In this document: positions 50,877 to 58,622 of the stretch, one piece after another
Layout of the letters: every line of letters starts with the position of its first letter
How positions within the stretch are numbered: position 1 is the first letter of the stretch
Source of the DNA: a virus
IMG/VR virus record: IMGVR_UViG_3300008625_000012
Coordinates: 1 to 63,273 of that record
Reading direction: 5' to 3' (one strand)
DNA: 63,273 bases
The notes under the pieces: generated by a model
The model's database searches: none
What the model saw: only the letters and a program-made list of their open reading frames with translations
What the model was told of the DNA's origin: nothing
Program-made: the position numbers and the translations under genes

Positions 50877-51190
50877 GGGTCAGAGTTCCCCTGCGGGGCT
50901 GGGGCATCGAAGTCACCGCCTCCACCGCCTTGATTGTTCTTGGCCTTCCAGTCGGCCTGTTCCTTCTCATGGACAGACCACTCAGTCAGGGCCAACGAAA
51001 GAAACGGACCCTTGCGGCCCTCACGGCGGAATGCCGCCACCTTCATCTTCACATCCTTGTTGGCCTGAACGGCCTCAACCAACAGCCGCATGTCGTTCTT
51101 GGTGATGGTAATATCACCTTGGTAAACAGGAGCCTTGGGGTTCTGGCTCTCAACCTTAAACATTGCCCCACCTGATCTGTCGTATGCCAT
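50846..51190 (-). CDS. Single-stranded DNA-binding-like protein
   Basis: The 114-residue protein begins MAYDRSGGAMFKVESQNPKA, with beta strands and a basic FRREGRKGPFLSLALTEW, then a Gly-rich linker (NNQGGGGGDFDAPA) and an acidic end closing in EVPF. A flexible linker with an acidic, Phe-ending tip is the signature of SSB tails that recruit partner proteins. The start at 51190 follows GGGAAATAAA; a longer start is rejected. Direct neighbour of ERF and the nuclease. Confidence 0.7.
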   Translation of the reverse strand: MAYDRSGGAMFKVESQNPKAPVYQGDITITKNDMRLLVEAVQANKDVKMKVAAFRREGRKGPFLSLALTEWSVHEKEQADWKAKNNQGGGGGDFDAPAPQGNSDPWDEGGEVPF

Positions 51191-51191
51191 T

Positions 51192-52052
51192 TTATTTCCC
51201 TTTCGTTGAAACGGCGGTTTGGTGTTCCTTAAACATGGCAACGAGATTTTCGTGCAGCTTCGGGTCGCCACCCTTCAGGAGTTCAATGGCCTTGATGTTC
51301 TTCGACCAGAAGGCCCGTGTGTCTTTGACGTTTTTGCAGTGCGGGATAAACTTCTCAAAGACGGTGTAGATGAGTTCCCAGTTCGCCACGTCCGGGTCTT
51401 TGATCTCCCGCAGTGTGACGGTCCCATCCTTATCTTTCTCAACGTAGTCGTCGGCGTCGAAGTCAGCCCCATTGCCCGGTTTAGGGGGTTCCTCACCTAC
51501 CGGAGGGGGTGTGACTTCAGCCTCTGCCGCGCTCTCAGCGGCCTGTTTTTCGGCCTTTTCGAGGTTCTTCGGCGGCTCCACCTTCTCAGGGGTCTCGCCG
51601 GTTCCGAAGTCCTGATCTGCTGCGTCGGCATCTTTCTCGCCGGTCACCACCTTAAACGCTTTCCGCATGAACAGCTTCTCAGCGTAGCTGGCAGCCGACC
51701 CCGATGTCTGGGCACCCTGTAGTGGGTGGTAGATACTGATACGGTCATACACGGGGACCACTTCGCCAGTTCCATGAAACATGGAAAACACGTAATCGAA
51801 TTTGATGGCCTGTTTGTTGTGCCCGACATCCACGATCTCAGAACTGACCTCTTTGCAGAACCACGACAGGTCGTTTGCCGTCGCCACCTGCGCCACGATC
51901 TCGTAATATTTATCGATGGACACGTAGGCGTAGTTCTGAAACTCGTTGGTGCCTTCCTTCCCCAGCACACCAAGAGACTTCTGCACTGCCAATACTGCTA
52001 GGGCAATGCTCTCCGGTATGTTGGCGTCACTGATAATAACTTCGTCGGTCAT
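51192..52052 (-). CDS. ERF-family single-strand annealing protein
   Basis: Promotes annealing of complementary single strands during phage recombination. Residues 10-140 match the ERF family: IPESIALAVLAVQKSLGVLG at the start, NEFQNYAYVSIDKYYEIVAQ, and SGSAASYAEKLFMRKAFKV. The rest is a proline-rich linker and a C-terminal helical part. The exonuclease and SSB-like genes flank it, the usual ERF setting. Overlap TAAAATG with the SSB-like gene. Confidence 0.9.
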   Translation of the reverse strand: MTDEVIISDANIPESIALAVLAVQKSLGVLGKEGTNEFQNYAYVSIDKYYEIVAQVATANDLSWFCKEVSSEIVDVGHNKQAIKFDYVFSMFHGTGEVVPVYDRISIYHPLQGAQTSGSAASYAEKLFMRKAFKVVTGEKDADAADQDFGTGETPEKVEPPKNLEKAEKQAAESAAEAEVTPPPVGEEPPKPGNGADFDADDYVEKDKDGTVTLREIKDPDVANWELIYTVFEKFIPHCKNVKDTRAFWSKNIKAIELLKGGDPKLHENLVAMFKEHQTAVSTKGK

Positions 52053-52204
52053 TCTTTTTCTCCTTCAAGATGGTCGCCTATTGCTGCGAGAGCGTGAGCG
52101 ATGTCTATAAAAACTAATCTTCGGCACAGTTTTCCGAAATTATCTTCCTTGTCCAGCCAGACGATATAGCCGTTTTCAGCATGTTCAATCCTTGCCTTTC
52201 TCAT
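52049..52204 (-). CDS. Small protein between ERF and exonuclease (51 aa)
   Basis: An ATG at 52204 opens 51 codons that end in an ATGA overlap with the ERF start, and it overlaps the end of the exonuclease gene by 20 bases. The product begins MRKARIEHAENGYIVWLDKE and looks folded (strands then helix). The neat overlaps at both ends argue for a real gene, too short for routine calling. Function unknown. Confidence 0.7.
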   Translation of the reverse strand: MRKARIEHAENGYIVWLDKEDNFGKLCRRLVFIDIAHALAAIGDHLEGEKE

Positions 52205-53096
52205 CCCACTTCTCCTTTTCTTTCTGCCACTGGCCGCACCACGGGGCTACCCCGCACCAGTTTCCTGAACATCGCGCCGGTGCCTTTTGGCGCAGGACAA
52301 CTTCATAGTCGTCCGGGTTTTTCATCTTTTTAAGCGCGGCCTGAGCCTTCTTCTCCGTATCCTCCACCTTTGCGGCACGCTGACCGCCCTTCTTCATGAC
52401 CGCGTATGTGCCGGGATACAGCCACCGATCTCTGTCGGTGCATAGGGGGAGGTCTTCTCCCCACTCCTGAGCGCGGCGTGCATCCTGATGAGCCGCCACC
52501 CGGCCCTCAATAAACTCCCTTTGTTCGTCTTCTGTCCATAGTGGGATGTCCACTGGGACCGATGAGGCTGGGGGATAATTCTCCTGCTTACCGACAAGCC
52601 CCTGCGTAAAATCCTTCACAAATATCACCACCTGAAGCTCATCAACGTAGAGGTCTTGGCATGTTCTTAAGAGGTAGGCGTAGCAGTTCAACTGCTCTTC
52701 CCAGTCGAGGAAATCGCCCTTCTGATATTTGTAAGCCTTGGTGAATTTGTAGTCTGTGATGGAAACCATGTTCCCCTTACGGACCACGTCTATTCCACCT
52801 TTGACTTTCCACCCAGCCACGTCAATAATGAGATTGAGTTCGGCTATATGTTCCTGATCTGCTCCTTCTTCCATAATTTTATGGATGACGGTTCCAAGAA
52901 TTGCCCACAACCGATCAGAAACATCCTCTTCGATCTCATGAAAATGTTTCTTTCTGAGGATGGATATGCGCGGTGATTTAATGATCTCAGTGACGGACAT
53001 GTCAGCTTCCCCACGCGTTTCAGCGTACTCAGCGCGCTGCTTCTCGTAGAGATTTATGAGCGTCTGAGGCAGGTCGTATTTGTTTGTGAGTTTCAT
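52185..53096 (-). CDS. Cas4/RecB-like PD-(D/E)XK exonuclease
   Basis: Probably degrades one strand of linear DNA to provide tails for ERF. Motifs: GTVIHKIME (G68, H72, E76), GGID (D103), ITDYKFT (D115, K117) and QLNCYAYLL (Q135, Y139), and three cysteines spaced RCSGNWCGVAPWC near the end, as in the iron-sulfur cluster of Cas4/AddB-type nucleases. The start at 53096 is chosen over one ten codons upstream because it follows the GGGGGAAGA ribosome site. Confidence 0.9.
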   Translation of the reverse strand: MKLTNKYDLPQTLINLYEKQRAEYAETRGEADMSVTEIIKSPRISILRKKHFHEIEEDVSDRLWAILGTVIHKIMEEGADQEHIAELNLIIDVAGWKVKGGIDVVRKGNMVSITDYKFTKAYKYQKGDFLDWEEQLNCYAYLLRTCQDLYVDELQVVIFVKDFTQGLVGKQENYPPASSVPVDIPLWTEDEQREFIEGRVAAHQDARRAQEWGEDLPLCTDRDRWLYPGTYAVMKKGGQRAAKVEDTEKKAQAALKKMKNPDDYEVVLRQKAPARCSGNWCGVAPWCGQWQKEKEKWDEKGKD

Positions 53097-53152
53097 TCTT
53101 CCCCCTTCTCCAGTGCCAGAACACACATAGAATATACACTAAAGGAACTGAT

Positions 53153-53545
53153 ATGGCAATAAGAAAATTCGACCCTTCAAAAAAACCCATCGCTCACTTC
53201 TCTGCCATTGGCGAGCCAGCATCTAAGTCCAATCAACGTCGGCTTGTTGCCATCAGGGGGAGAACGCGGTTTATTAAATCCAAGAAGGCGCTGGACTTTG
53301 TTCGTGCTTTCGTCGCCCAATGTCCTACTTTTGACCCACTGCCAGAGGACGATCTCATTATTGCCATCGAAATCCATTACGCATCGCGCCGTCCCGATCT
53401 GGATGAAAGCATCATCTTGGATGCGATGCAAGGCATGGTCTACAAGAACGACAGGCAGATTAAGGAGAAACACATCTACTGGGCACTGGACCGGGAAAAT
53501 CCGCGTGTGGAAATCAAAATATGGAGTTTAGAGAAATCTTCTTGA
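53153..53545 (+). CDS. RusA-like Holliday junction resolvase
   Basis: Resolves four-way DNA junctions. The protein (130 aa) has the RusA pattern: an N-terminal strand and lysine-rich GEPASKSNQRRL, and the signature YASRRPDLDESIILDAMQGM followed by VYKNDRQIKEKHIY, which contains the conserved Asp residues (RPDLD...D) and the DRQI part. It is transcribed divergently from the exonuclease gene across 56 bases, where TATACACT and an AAAGGAACTG ribosome site precede the ATG. RusA in the RPDLDN-type family normally has Asn, here Glu. Confidence 0.87.
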   Translation: MAIRKFDPSKKPIAHFSAIGEPASKSNQRRLVAIRGRTRFIKSKKALDFVRAFVAQCPTFDPLPEDDLIIAIEIHYASRRPDLDESIILDAMQGMVYKNDRQIKEKHIYWALDRENPRVEIKIWSLEKSS

Positions 53546-53586
53546 CGACTGAAAAGCACAAGGTCTAGTATCAGCGTTCGCCAAAA

Positions 53587-53626
53587 AGAAACGGCCCCGT
53601 GTTAGCGGGACCGTTTCGGGGGGGAT
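53587..53626 (-). terminator. Minus-strand terminator in the intergenic stretch
   Basis: Read on the minus strand, GAAACGGTCCCG pairs with CGGGGCCGTTTC (one mismatch) and is followed by TTTTTGG. In the plus sense the hairpin is not followed by T's. It would end any leftward transcription through the primase-helicase region before it reaches RusA. Confidence 0.6.
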
Positions 53627-53811
53627 AATCTAGCCCTCTGGCAAAGGCCAACCAACAACACCCTGCGAGAATGTGTCGATGCCGAAACCCTACATACCAA
53701 AGAACATTCCGTCAACAAAAAAAGCACCGATCTGTGCATATTTTGTTCATGGAACAGACGTGCTACTTTTGTGCGTCATTGCCGGTTGGCATGGGTTTTG
53801 CAGTTTATACT

Positions 53812-53956
53812 CTTTGCTACAAACACGCTGCTACAACTACGTCTTTGTAGCGAAGCGTCTTTGTAGCAAAGCTCCAATTAATATACCGTTTGATACGATG
53901 GAGAAGCGTTTACGTTTCTCCATCGTATACGTTTCTCCAACGTGTACTACGTTGGA
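53812..53956 (+). repeat. Tandem repeats and nested hairpins before the primase-helicase gene
   Basis: The 16-base unit GTCTTTGTAGCGAAGC is repeated directly (53841-53856 and 53857-53872, one mismatch), and inverted copies GCTACAAA lie at 53816 and GCTACAA at 53830. CTTTGCTACAAA/TTTGTAGCAAAG form a 12-base inverted repeat. Next comes a 13-base stem ATACGATGGAGAA (53893-53905)/TTCTCCATCGTAT (53916-53928), then 17-base direct repeats ACGTTTCTCCATCGTAT and ACGTTTCTCCAACGTGT, and a stem TCCAACG/CGTTGGA directly before the ribosome site AAGGGGG. Confidence 0.75.
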
Positions 53957-53967
53957 AGGGGGAATTT

Positions 53968-55767
53968 ATGGCTGACGCAAAAAAGGATTTCATACGCGCT
54001 GCGGCGATTTCACTGAACAGCGAACAGGGCCGTGTGAAATGCCCGTATTGTTCTCATGAAAGAAAGAACAAACATGATACCTCACTGAGCATCTCAGTGG
54101 ACGGCAAGGGTGCGACGTTTAATTGCTGGCATTGCAGTGAGACTGGGCATGTTTGGCTAGATGAGGCGGTGGTGGTAAATCCGCTGAAGGAAGCCAAGCC
54201 CGTCAAGATCGTGGCAGGGGAGTTGTCGGAGGTATCGCAGAGGTTTCTCAGGCATCGTGGCATAAACATTGACACGGCAATAGGCTTGGGCCTGTTCAGC
54301 GGGATGCGCTACTCCCGCAAAGAGCAGGGCGAGGTGGAGGCAATCGGTTTTCCGTACCGCAACGCCGACAGCGTTTACGCAGTGAAATATCGCTGCATCG
54401 AACCAAAGGATTTTTCATGGGAAGGTTCGCCATCAAGCCTCTGGGGGATAGAGCGCGTCGAGCTGGAGAGTTTCGATGGGTCGGCGCTGCCGGTGATTAT
54501 CTGTGAGGGAGAGATAGACGCGCTGACGCTCAACGACTGCGGCGTGATGAACGCCACGTCAGTTCCAAACGGCGCACCGGGGAAGGTGAAGGAGGGAAAG
54601 ATAAATCCCAAGCTGGATAAGGCGTTTGCGTACTTATGGGAGGCGCGGGACACACTGGCTGCGGCAGAAAAAATCATCATATGCGCTGACGCTGATGAAC
54701 CGGGTGAGGCTCTGGCCGAAGAGATTGCGCGTCGTGTTGGGAGAGCGAAGTGCTGGCGGGTTGAATATCCCGAAGACTGCAAAGACATCAACGATGTGCT
54801 GATGAAGCATGGTCGTGATGAGGTCGCCTTGGTCATCGACAGAGCGACACCTTGGCCTGTTGCTGGGTTATTTCAAGCGGAACATTATCGTGAACGCGTC
54901 GAGGAACTTTACCTCTCTGGCCCCGGCAAAGGCGAGACTACAGGGTTCGTGGACGTGGATGATATTTATACGATTGCGGGTGGCTTTGTCAGCATCGTCA
55001 CTGGCATCCCCGGCTCTGGCAAGTCAGAGTTTGTAGATCAGATCATGGTCAACATGGCAAAACTTCTGGGATGGAAGTTCGCCGTGTGTTCATTTGAGAA
55101 CCCGCCAGACTTTCACATTCCAAAGTTGGTCGAGAAATACTTAGAGAAGCCCTTCTTCTCAGGCCCCACACCAAGGATGAGCAACACCGAAAGGGATGAT
55201 GGGTTCGGCTGGGTGAATGACCACTTCGCGTTTATGGACCACGCTGACGGCGAGCCAGCCACCATCGATAATATTCTGGAGCGAGCATCGGCGGCGGTTT
55301 TACGGCTGGGCGTCAGGGGGCTGGTGATTGACCCGTTCAACTACATTGAGATTGATGATAGAGATAACACTGAGACCAATCTCATATCTGACATGCTGAC
55401 CAAGCTGCGGTTTTTTGCCGTCAGTCACGACGTCCATGTTTGGTTTGTTGCCCATCCACGTATTCTAAGATCAGACGGCGGTAGCGGTATTCCAATTCCC
55501 AAGGGCTATGATATTTCAGGCTCGGCTGCTTGGTTCTCCAAGGCTGACTTCGGTGTGACGCTGGCCCGCCCGTGGATGCATTCGCCTATTGTGGCTGATG
55601 ATTTTGGCAACAAGGCGCACCTGATGCAGAAAGACGATAGCGTTGAAGTCCACGTTTGGAAGTGCCGGTTTAAGTGGTTGGGCACGGTAGGCACGGCCAA
55701 GCTACAATATTGTCCGGCCAATGGTTGTTACAGTCAGCACGTTGACTGGGATGACGTCACCATATGA
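53968..55767 (+). CDS. Primase-helicase, T7 gp4/Twinkle type
   Basis: Unwinds the fork and lays RNA primers. ATG at 53968 follows GGAAGGGGG; a longer frame to 53890 would run through the hairpins and is rejected. Order: zinc ribbon CPYC (about 25) and CWHC (about 54); TOPRIM with CEGEIDAL (about 178) and CADADEPG (about 239); RecA/DnaB-like helicase with TGIPGSGKSE (Walker A, near 350), GLVIDPFNYIE (Walker B, near 452) and HVWFVAHPR. 599 residues. Ends in an ATGA overlap with the oxygenase gene. Confidence 0.92.
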   Translation: MADAKKDFIRAAAISLNSEQGRVKCPYCSHERKNKHDTSLSISVDGKGATFNCWHCSETGHVWLDEAVVVNPLKEAKPVKIVAGELSEVSQRFLRHRGINIDTAIGLGLFSGMRYSRKEQGEVEAIGFPYRNADSVYAVKYRCIEPKDFSWEGSPSSLWGIERVELESFDGSALPVIICEGEIDALTLNDCGVMNATSVPNGAPGKVKEGKINPKLDKAFAYLWEARDTLAAAEKIIICADADEPGEALAEEIARRVGRAKCWRVEYPEDCKDINDVLMKHGRDEVALVIDRATPWPVAGLFQAEHYRERVEELYLSGPGKGETTGFVDVDDIYTIAGGFVSIVTGIPGSGKSEFVDQIMVNMAKLLGWKFAVCSFENPPDFHIPKLVEKYLEKPFFSGPTPRMSNTERDDGFGWVNDHFAFMDHADGEPATIDNILERASAAVLRLGVRGLVIDPFNYIEIDDRDNTETNLISDMLTKLRFFAVSHDVHVWFVAHPRILRSDGGSGIPIPKGYDISGSAAWFSKADFGVTLARPWMHSPIVADDFGNKAHLMQKDDSVEVHVWKCRFKWLGTVGTAKLQYCPANGCYSQHVDWDDVTI

Positions 55768-56483
55768 CGCATCCGTTTGAAGTCTTCGGCGGAAAATTAT
55801 CCGATAGCCTGCTTGTGGCGGATGGGTTTGCGTTGGACGCCAAAGAAATATCAGAAAAAATTATCTCGCTCAGGGATGAGTGGACAGACCGGGGCCATTT
55901 CTGGACGCTTGGAACGTCGGCCTATATAGGTGGCACGCACGACGGCGTGATGGACATCCTGAGAAAAAACGAGATGCTTCTTGAGAATTTCAAAGACGTT
56001 CTGCTGAAGGCGTTTCAGATCATAGGCGTCGCGGCCAAGTCCAATGTTCATCCATTAATCGGCGCAGGGCTTCCCGGCTTCCACATAGTAAGCAACCGGG
56101 CCAACGGTAAGTCAGGAATGTTTCATGTGGACATCCCGTACCAGAATGTAAAATGGCCGGGGCCGTTCGTGCGCCCCTTCACTTTCACGACGCTACTTGC
56201 TGCCCCACAGGTCGGCGCTGGCCTATGGTACTGGGATGACATGGGTATCGAAGAGGGTGCGGAGATCATCGAAGCCACGCGCAATGATACGGGCACGGCA
56301 GAGACCCCTGAAGAGGGTCGCGCCTTGTTGGAGTACGAGATCGGGAAGACCTACATACATTCAGGTCGGTTCCCTCATGCGATTGCGGATATGGGGGAGA
56401 TGGAAGAAGATGAATACAGGATTACCTTGCAGGGCCACGGGGCTTTTCTTCCAGAAGAAGATCGCATTGCTGTATATTTTTGA
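55764..56483 (+). CDS. 2OG-Fe(II) dioxygenase-like protein
   Basis: Residues match the iron and 2-oxoglutarate sites of the family: His121-x-Asp123 (FHVDIPYQ), His205 (GRFPHAIAD) and Arg219 (YRITLQGHG), in the order and spacing expected. The 239-residue protein may hydroxylate a nucleobase, protein or small metabolite. It is coupled to the primase-helicase gene, which hints at a DNA or nucleotide substrate (inference). Its end overlaps the convergent lipoprotein gene by 62 bases. Confidence 0.75.
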   Translation: MTHPFEVFGGKLSDSLLVADGFALDAKEISEKIISLRDEWTDRGHFWTLGTSAYIGGTHDGVMDILRKNEMLLENFKDVLLKAFQIIGVAAKSNVHPLIGAGLPGFHIVSNRANGKSGMFHVDIPYQNVKWPGPFVRPFTFTTLLAAPQVGAGLWYWDDMGIEEGAEIIEATRNDTGTAETPEEGRALLEYEIGKTYIHSGRFPHAIADMGEMEEDEYRITLQGHGAFLPEEDRIAVYF

Positions 56484-56646
56484 TGCAGCTTTCCAGCACA
56501 TCCAGACGACGCTCAATGTCAAGGCGTCTCTTTTCGGAGAATGCAGCACCACCTGCTGACATGACGGCGGGCACAGCAGCGCAACTCCCAAGGCCAACGG
56601 CCATGAGGATTACGAGCAGCAAAAAGACGGCTATGAAATTCTGCAT
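56422..56646 (-). CDS. Small lipoprotein (74 aa), possible spanin or surface protein
   Basis: MQNFIAVFLLLVILMAVGLG followed by SCAAVP is a lipoprotein signal with lipobox LGSC. The mature part is short, with a helix (RRLDIERRLDVLESCIKNIQ) and an internal C-x6-C. Such size and lipobox fit an outer-membrane spanin or a superinfection-exclusion lipoprotein. It overlaps the oxygenase gene on the other strand. Confidence 0.65.
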   Translation of the reverse strand: MQNFIAVFLLLVILMAVGLGSCAAVPAVMSAGGAAFSEKRRLDIERRLDVLESCIKNIQQCDLLLEEKPRGPAR

Positions 56647-56698
56647 GGCGCACCATAACAGATTAAGTATTGGCTAGAAAATAATAAAGGGGGGTATG

Positions 56699-56769
56699 CC
56701 GGTGAACACCGGACTTGACTGAAATCGAGGGGGCGACACACACGCGTGTCGCCCCCTCACCTTTCAGTT
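56699..56769. terminator. Large bidirectional hairpins
   Basis: CCGGTGAACACCGG (56699-56712) is a perfect palindrome. Next, GAGGGGGCGACAC (56727-56739) pairs with GTGTCGCCCCCTC (56746-56758), a perfect 13-base stem, and outer arms ACTGAAA and TTTCAGT extend it. There is no long T run, so it may work as a processing site or barrier as well as a terminator. It separates the two minus-strand groups. Confidence 0.6.
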
Positions 56770-57015
56770 ATCCCGCCACCCAAGGAAGGTGTCGGGTAGG
56801 GCGTCGAGCTTCTTCTGCCCTGCCTTGCTGATAACGGCCCCGTCTTTCTTGAGGCACATCAGCAAGACCTCTTTCGTGGACCCAACATACGAGGTAGCGG
56901 CCCATCGGGGTTTCCCGATATTGCCGTCCTGTTTCTTTTGGACAATCCACTGTTGCTCATCTGAAGATACGCGCCAGTCAGACGACAGCGGTAGCTCCAG
57001 AATTTTCTTCACCAT
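56764..57015 (-). CDS. Small unknown protein (83 aa)
   Basis: Mixed alpha/beta (KILELPLSSDWRVSSDEQQW, then WAATSYVGSTKEVLLMCLKK) with no domain that I recognise. It lies just upstream of the large hairpin, which probably ends its transcript. The gene overlaps the ribbon-helix-helix-like gene by 38 bases. Confidence 0.6.
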   Translation of the reverse strand: MVKKILELPLSSDWRVSSDEQQWIVQKKQDGNIGKPRWAATSYVGSTKEVLLMCLKKDGAVISKAGQKKLDALPDTFLGWRDN

Positions 57016-57202
57016 TTTGGTTGCCCTCCTCTCTTGAGTTTAATCCACGTTGGATGAAGTAGAGAGCCTGTCCTGTGACGGTTCGACATTCTCTCGCTGC
57101 GACATCGGTCAGCCGCTCGTAATCCTCTTTCGGGATTATCACGGTGGCCCTGACCGAATTGGGTGCGGCCCTTTTCTTTGGGCCTGATTTACTCCCGGCC
57201 AT
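56978..57202 (-). CDS. Ribbon-helix-helix-type DNA-binding protein
   Basis: A basic start (GSKSGPKKRAAPNS) is followed by a beta strand (VRATVIIPKEDYERLTDVAA) and helices (LTDVAARECRTVTGQALYFI), which is the order of CopG/MetJ-type repressors. It may autoregulate the minus-strand gene group. Small size (74 residues) fits. Confidence 0.65.
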   Translation of the reverse strand: MAGSKSGPKKRAAPNSVRATVIIPKEDYERLTDVAARECRTVTGQALYFIQRGLNSREEGNQNGEENSGATAVV

Positions 57203-57207
57203 AAGCC

Positions 57208-57603
57208 CTAACCTCTACCCTGAGCGATGGCTGACCGAAGAGAGCTTTCAACCGTGCCACGGCGGGTCTTCAGCTTGATGAGTTCCTCGCGTGTGAGGCC
57301 AAGGTTACTCAGGGTGGCGTTGATGTCGATCACACCGTTTACACTGTCCCACACAAGACGTGCGTCCTGATAACGTGCGGGGCGCTCCCTGTTCACCTCG
57401 TAGGTGCCGCGCTTCCTGTGGGGCCTACGCTTCCTGTAGGGTCCACGGGGTCCACGGATTTTCTTGGCCGCATGGGCGTGGCCGTTGGACACGACCTTGG
57501 TCGTGATGGTCAGGTCTGTCGGGTTCAACAGGGCGAGGGCTGAAAACACATCTTCGGTTGAGGATGTGGTGGTGAGGTCGATGGTGATGCGTTGTTTCGG
57601 CAT
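57208..57603 (-). CDS. Unknown basic protein (131 aa)
   Basis: The centre is rich in arginine, lysine and histidine (RGPRGPYRKRRPHRKRG), with a small acidic N-terminal strand region and a helical C-terminal part (LGLTREELIKLKTRRGTVES). Likely nucleic-acid binding by charge. The gene starts on a TAATG overlap with the one upstream. Confidence 0.6.
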   Translation of the reverse strand: MPKQRITIDLTTTSSTEDVFSALALLNPTDLTITTKVVSNGHAHAAKKIRGPRGPYRKRRPHRKRGTYEVNRERPARYQDARLVWDSVNGVIDINATLSNLGLTREELIKLKTRRGTVESSLRSAIAQGRG

Positions 57604-57764
57604 TAGCTTTCTCCTACGATTTTAGAGACGGTCTTGATGGGCACGATGCCCCGGATGATGAGTTCCTCGACAATCCATCGCCAGCTAATGGTGCTGGCTT
57701 GGTGCTTATTGAAGAACGCTTCGATCTGTTCTGATGAAACAGATGGCTTGGTTTTTTTGGTCAT
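57603..57764 (-). CDS. Small protein (53 aa)
   Basis: Too short for routine calling. ATG at 57764 follows AAAAAGGAGGTCTT, one of the best ribosome sites in the window, and the stop overlaps the next start (TAATG). The product (MTKKTKPSVSSEQIEAFFNK, then ISWRWIVEELIIRGI) is helical and may be a small DNA-binding or regulatory protein. Confidence 0.7.
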   Translation of the reverse strand: MTKKTKPSVSSEQIEAFFNKHQASTISWRWIVEELIIRGIVPIKTVSKIVGES

Positions 57765-57781
57765 AAGACCTCCTTTTTGGT

Positions 57782-57872
57782 TGAACTATTTTAGGAACTA
57801 AGTCATCCTGCCTATGCTCCGCATAGGCAGGACGCAGTTGGCATACATTCCTAAGTGGCTTTCTCTAGTTCA
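57782..57872. promoter_or_regulatory. Nested inverted repeats (large RNA hairpin) between two genes
   Basis: Three pairs of arms share one centre: TGAACTA/TAGTTCA, TTAGGAA/TTCCTAA and the perfect 11-base stem CCTGCCTATGC (57807-57817)/GCATAGGCAGG (57821-57831) with loop TCC. The outer arm at 57866-57872 lies in the 3' end of the upstream gene. No T run. It may be an attenuator, RNA processing site or protein-binding site. Confidence 0.6.
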
Positions 57873-58093
57873 CGCCGCAGTTCACGCCGCCCCCACGCTT
57901 CGATAAACAGGTCCGCGTCTTCGCGGCTGGTGAAGGTGGCGATGTAGTTGTCGTCGTCGTCGTAGATGCCGTAATCTCCGTTGCTCTCCCCGACGATGCG
58001 GGGGACATTCTTCAAGGTGTCAACGAAAAGCTCCTGAAAACTTTCCTCTGCAAGGGCGAGTGCTTCGGCGGTAATTACAGGGTGTATTCTCAT
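57851..58093 (-). CDS. Small protein (80 aa)
   Basis: The ATG at 58093 follows GAGAGGGATAATT; an upstream start is rejected because it would overlap the next gene. The protein is acidic (SNGDYGIYDDDDNYIATFTS, then ADLFIEAWG) and ends in basic residues. No domain is recognised. The nested hairpin starts in its last codons. Confidence 0.6.
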   Translation of the reverse strand: MRIHPVITAEALALAEESFQELFVDTLKNVPRIVGESNGDYGIYDDDDNYIATFTSREDADLFIEAWGRRELRRELEKAT

Positions 58094-58095
58094 AA

Positions 58096-58323
58096 TTATC
58101 CCTCTCTGTTTTCGATGATGGTTGCGAAATGGCGCAGGGCGGCGGGTAAGCCTTCCTCCACCTTGATGGTGTCTTGGTCGGTAAAGCCACAGAGCGGTTT
58201 CCACCCATGACCCACCCAAAGCGCGTAGGCGTCGTCGCCGTCAGCGTCTTCGATGATGGTCACTTGGTAGTTGAAGATGGTGCCTACTTCTTCATGGTCG
58301 AAGTCGATTGCCACACCGGTCAT
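58096..58323 (-). CDS. Small protein (75 aa)
   Basis: Starts MTGVAIDFDHEEVGTIFNYQ and has an alternating beta pattern (VTIIEDADGDDAYALWVGHG), perhaps a compact beta-type fold. It is coupled to its neighbour by an ATGA overlap. Function unknown. Confidence 0.6.
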   Translation of the reverse strand: MTGVAIDFDHEEVGTIFNYQVTIIEDADGDDAYALWVGHGWKPLCGFTDQDTIKVEEGLPAALRHFATIIENREG

Positions 58324-58622
58324 GATGTCTTCCTCGCGTATTCACGCTTATTGCGGTTGATGAGACGGATGCGCTCTGCGGCCATAGCGAAGACCTTGGA
58401 CATGGTCAGGGCGAGAGCCTCTTCAGTGACGCCCTTATCTTCGCCGTTGGTGCCGCCAGACCCATAGCTGAGTTCAGCCTTTCCGTTACCAAGGTCATAA
58501 ACAGTGACGATGTCGCTGGTCCAGTGGGTGGCCGCGCTGTACTCGTATGCGATATGAGTGCTGTGTTTCTTTGAGTTGTCCCAGCGGCGAACACTGACTG
58601 GGAAGGCTTTGGCTTTGGTCAT
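58320..58622 (-). CDS. Small protein (100 aa)
   Basis: The N-terminal part (KAFPVSVRRWDNSKKHSTHI) and the strands that follow lead to a helical end (LTMSKVFAMAAERIRLINRN). No domain is recognised. It starts after an ATGA overlap and a TCCTTT-type ribosome site. Confidence 0.6.
   Translation of the reverse strand: MTKAKAFPVSVRRWDNSKKHSTHIAYEYSAATHWTSDIVTVYDLGNGKAELSYGSGGTNGEDKGVTEEALALTMSKVFAMAAERIRLINRNKREYARKTS

Larger units (their letters stand above)
53546..53967 (+). other. Gene-free stretch with repeats; candidate origin or control region
   Basis: These 422 bases hold no gene that I can support. From the left: a minus-strand terminator, a palindrome TGTTCATGGAACA (53744-53756), then the repeats and hairpins of 53812-53956. 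An AT-rich tract (AATTAATATACC) lies between repeats. The location directly before the primase-helicase gene fits a replication origin or strongly regulated leader. Confidence 0.55.
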
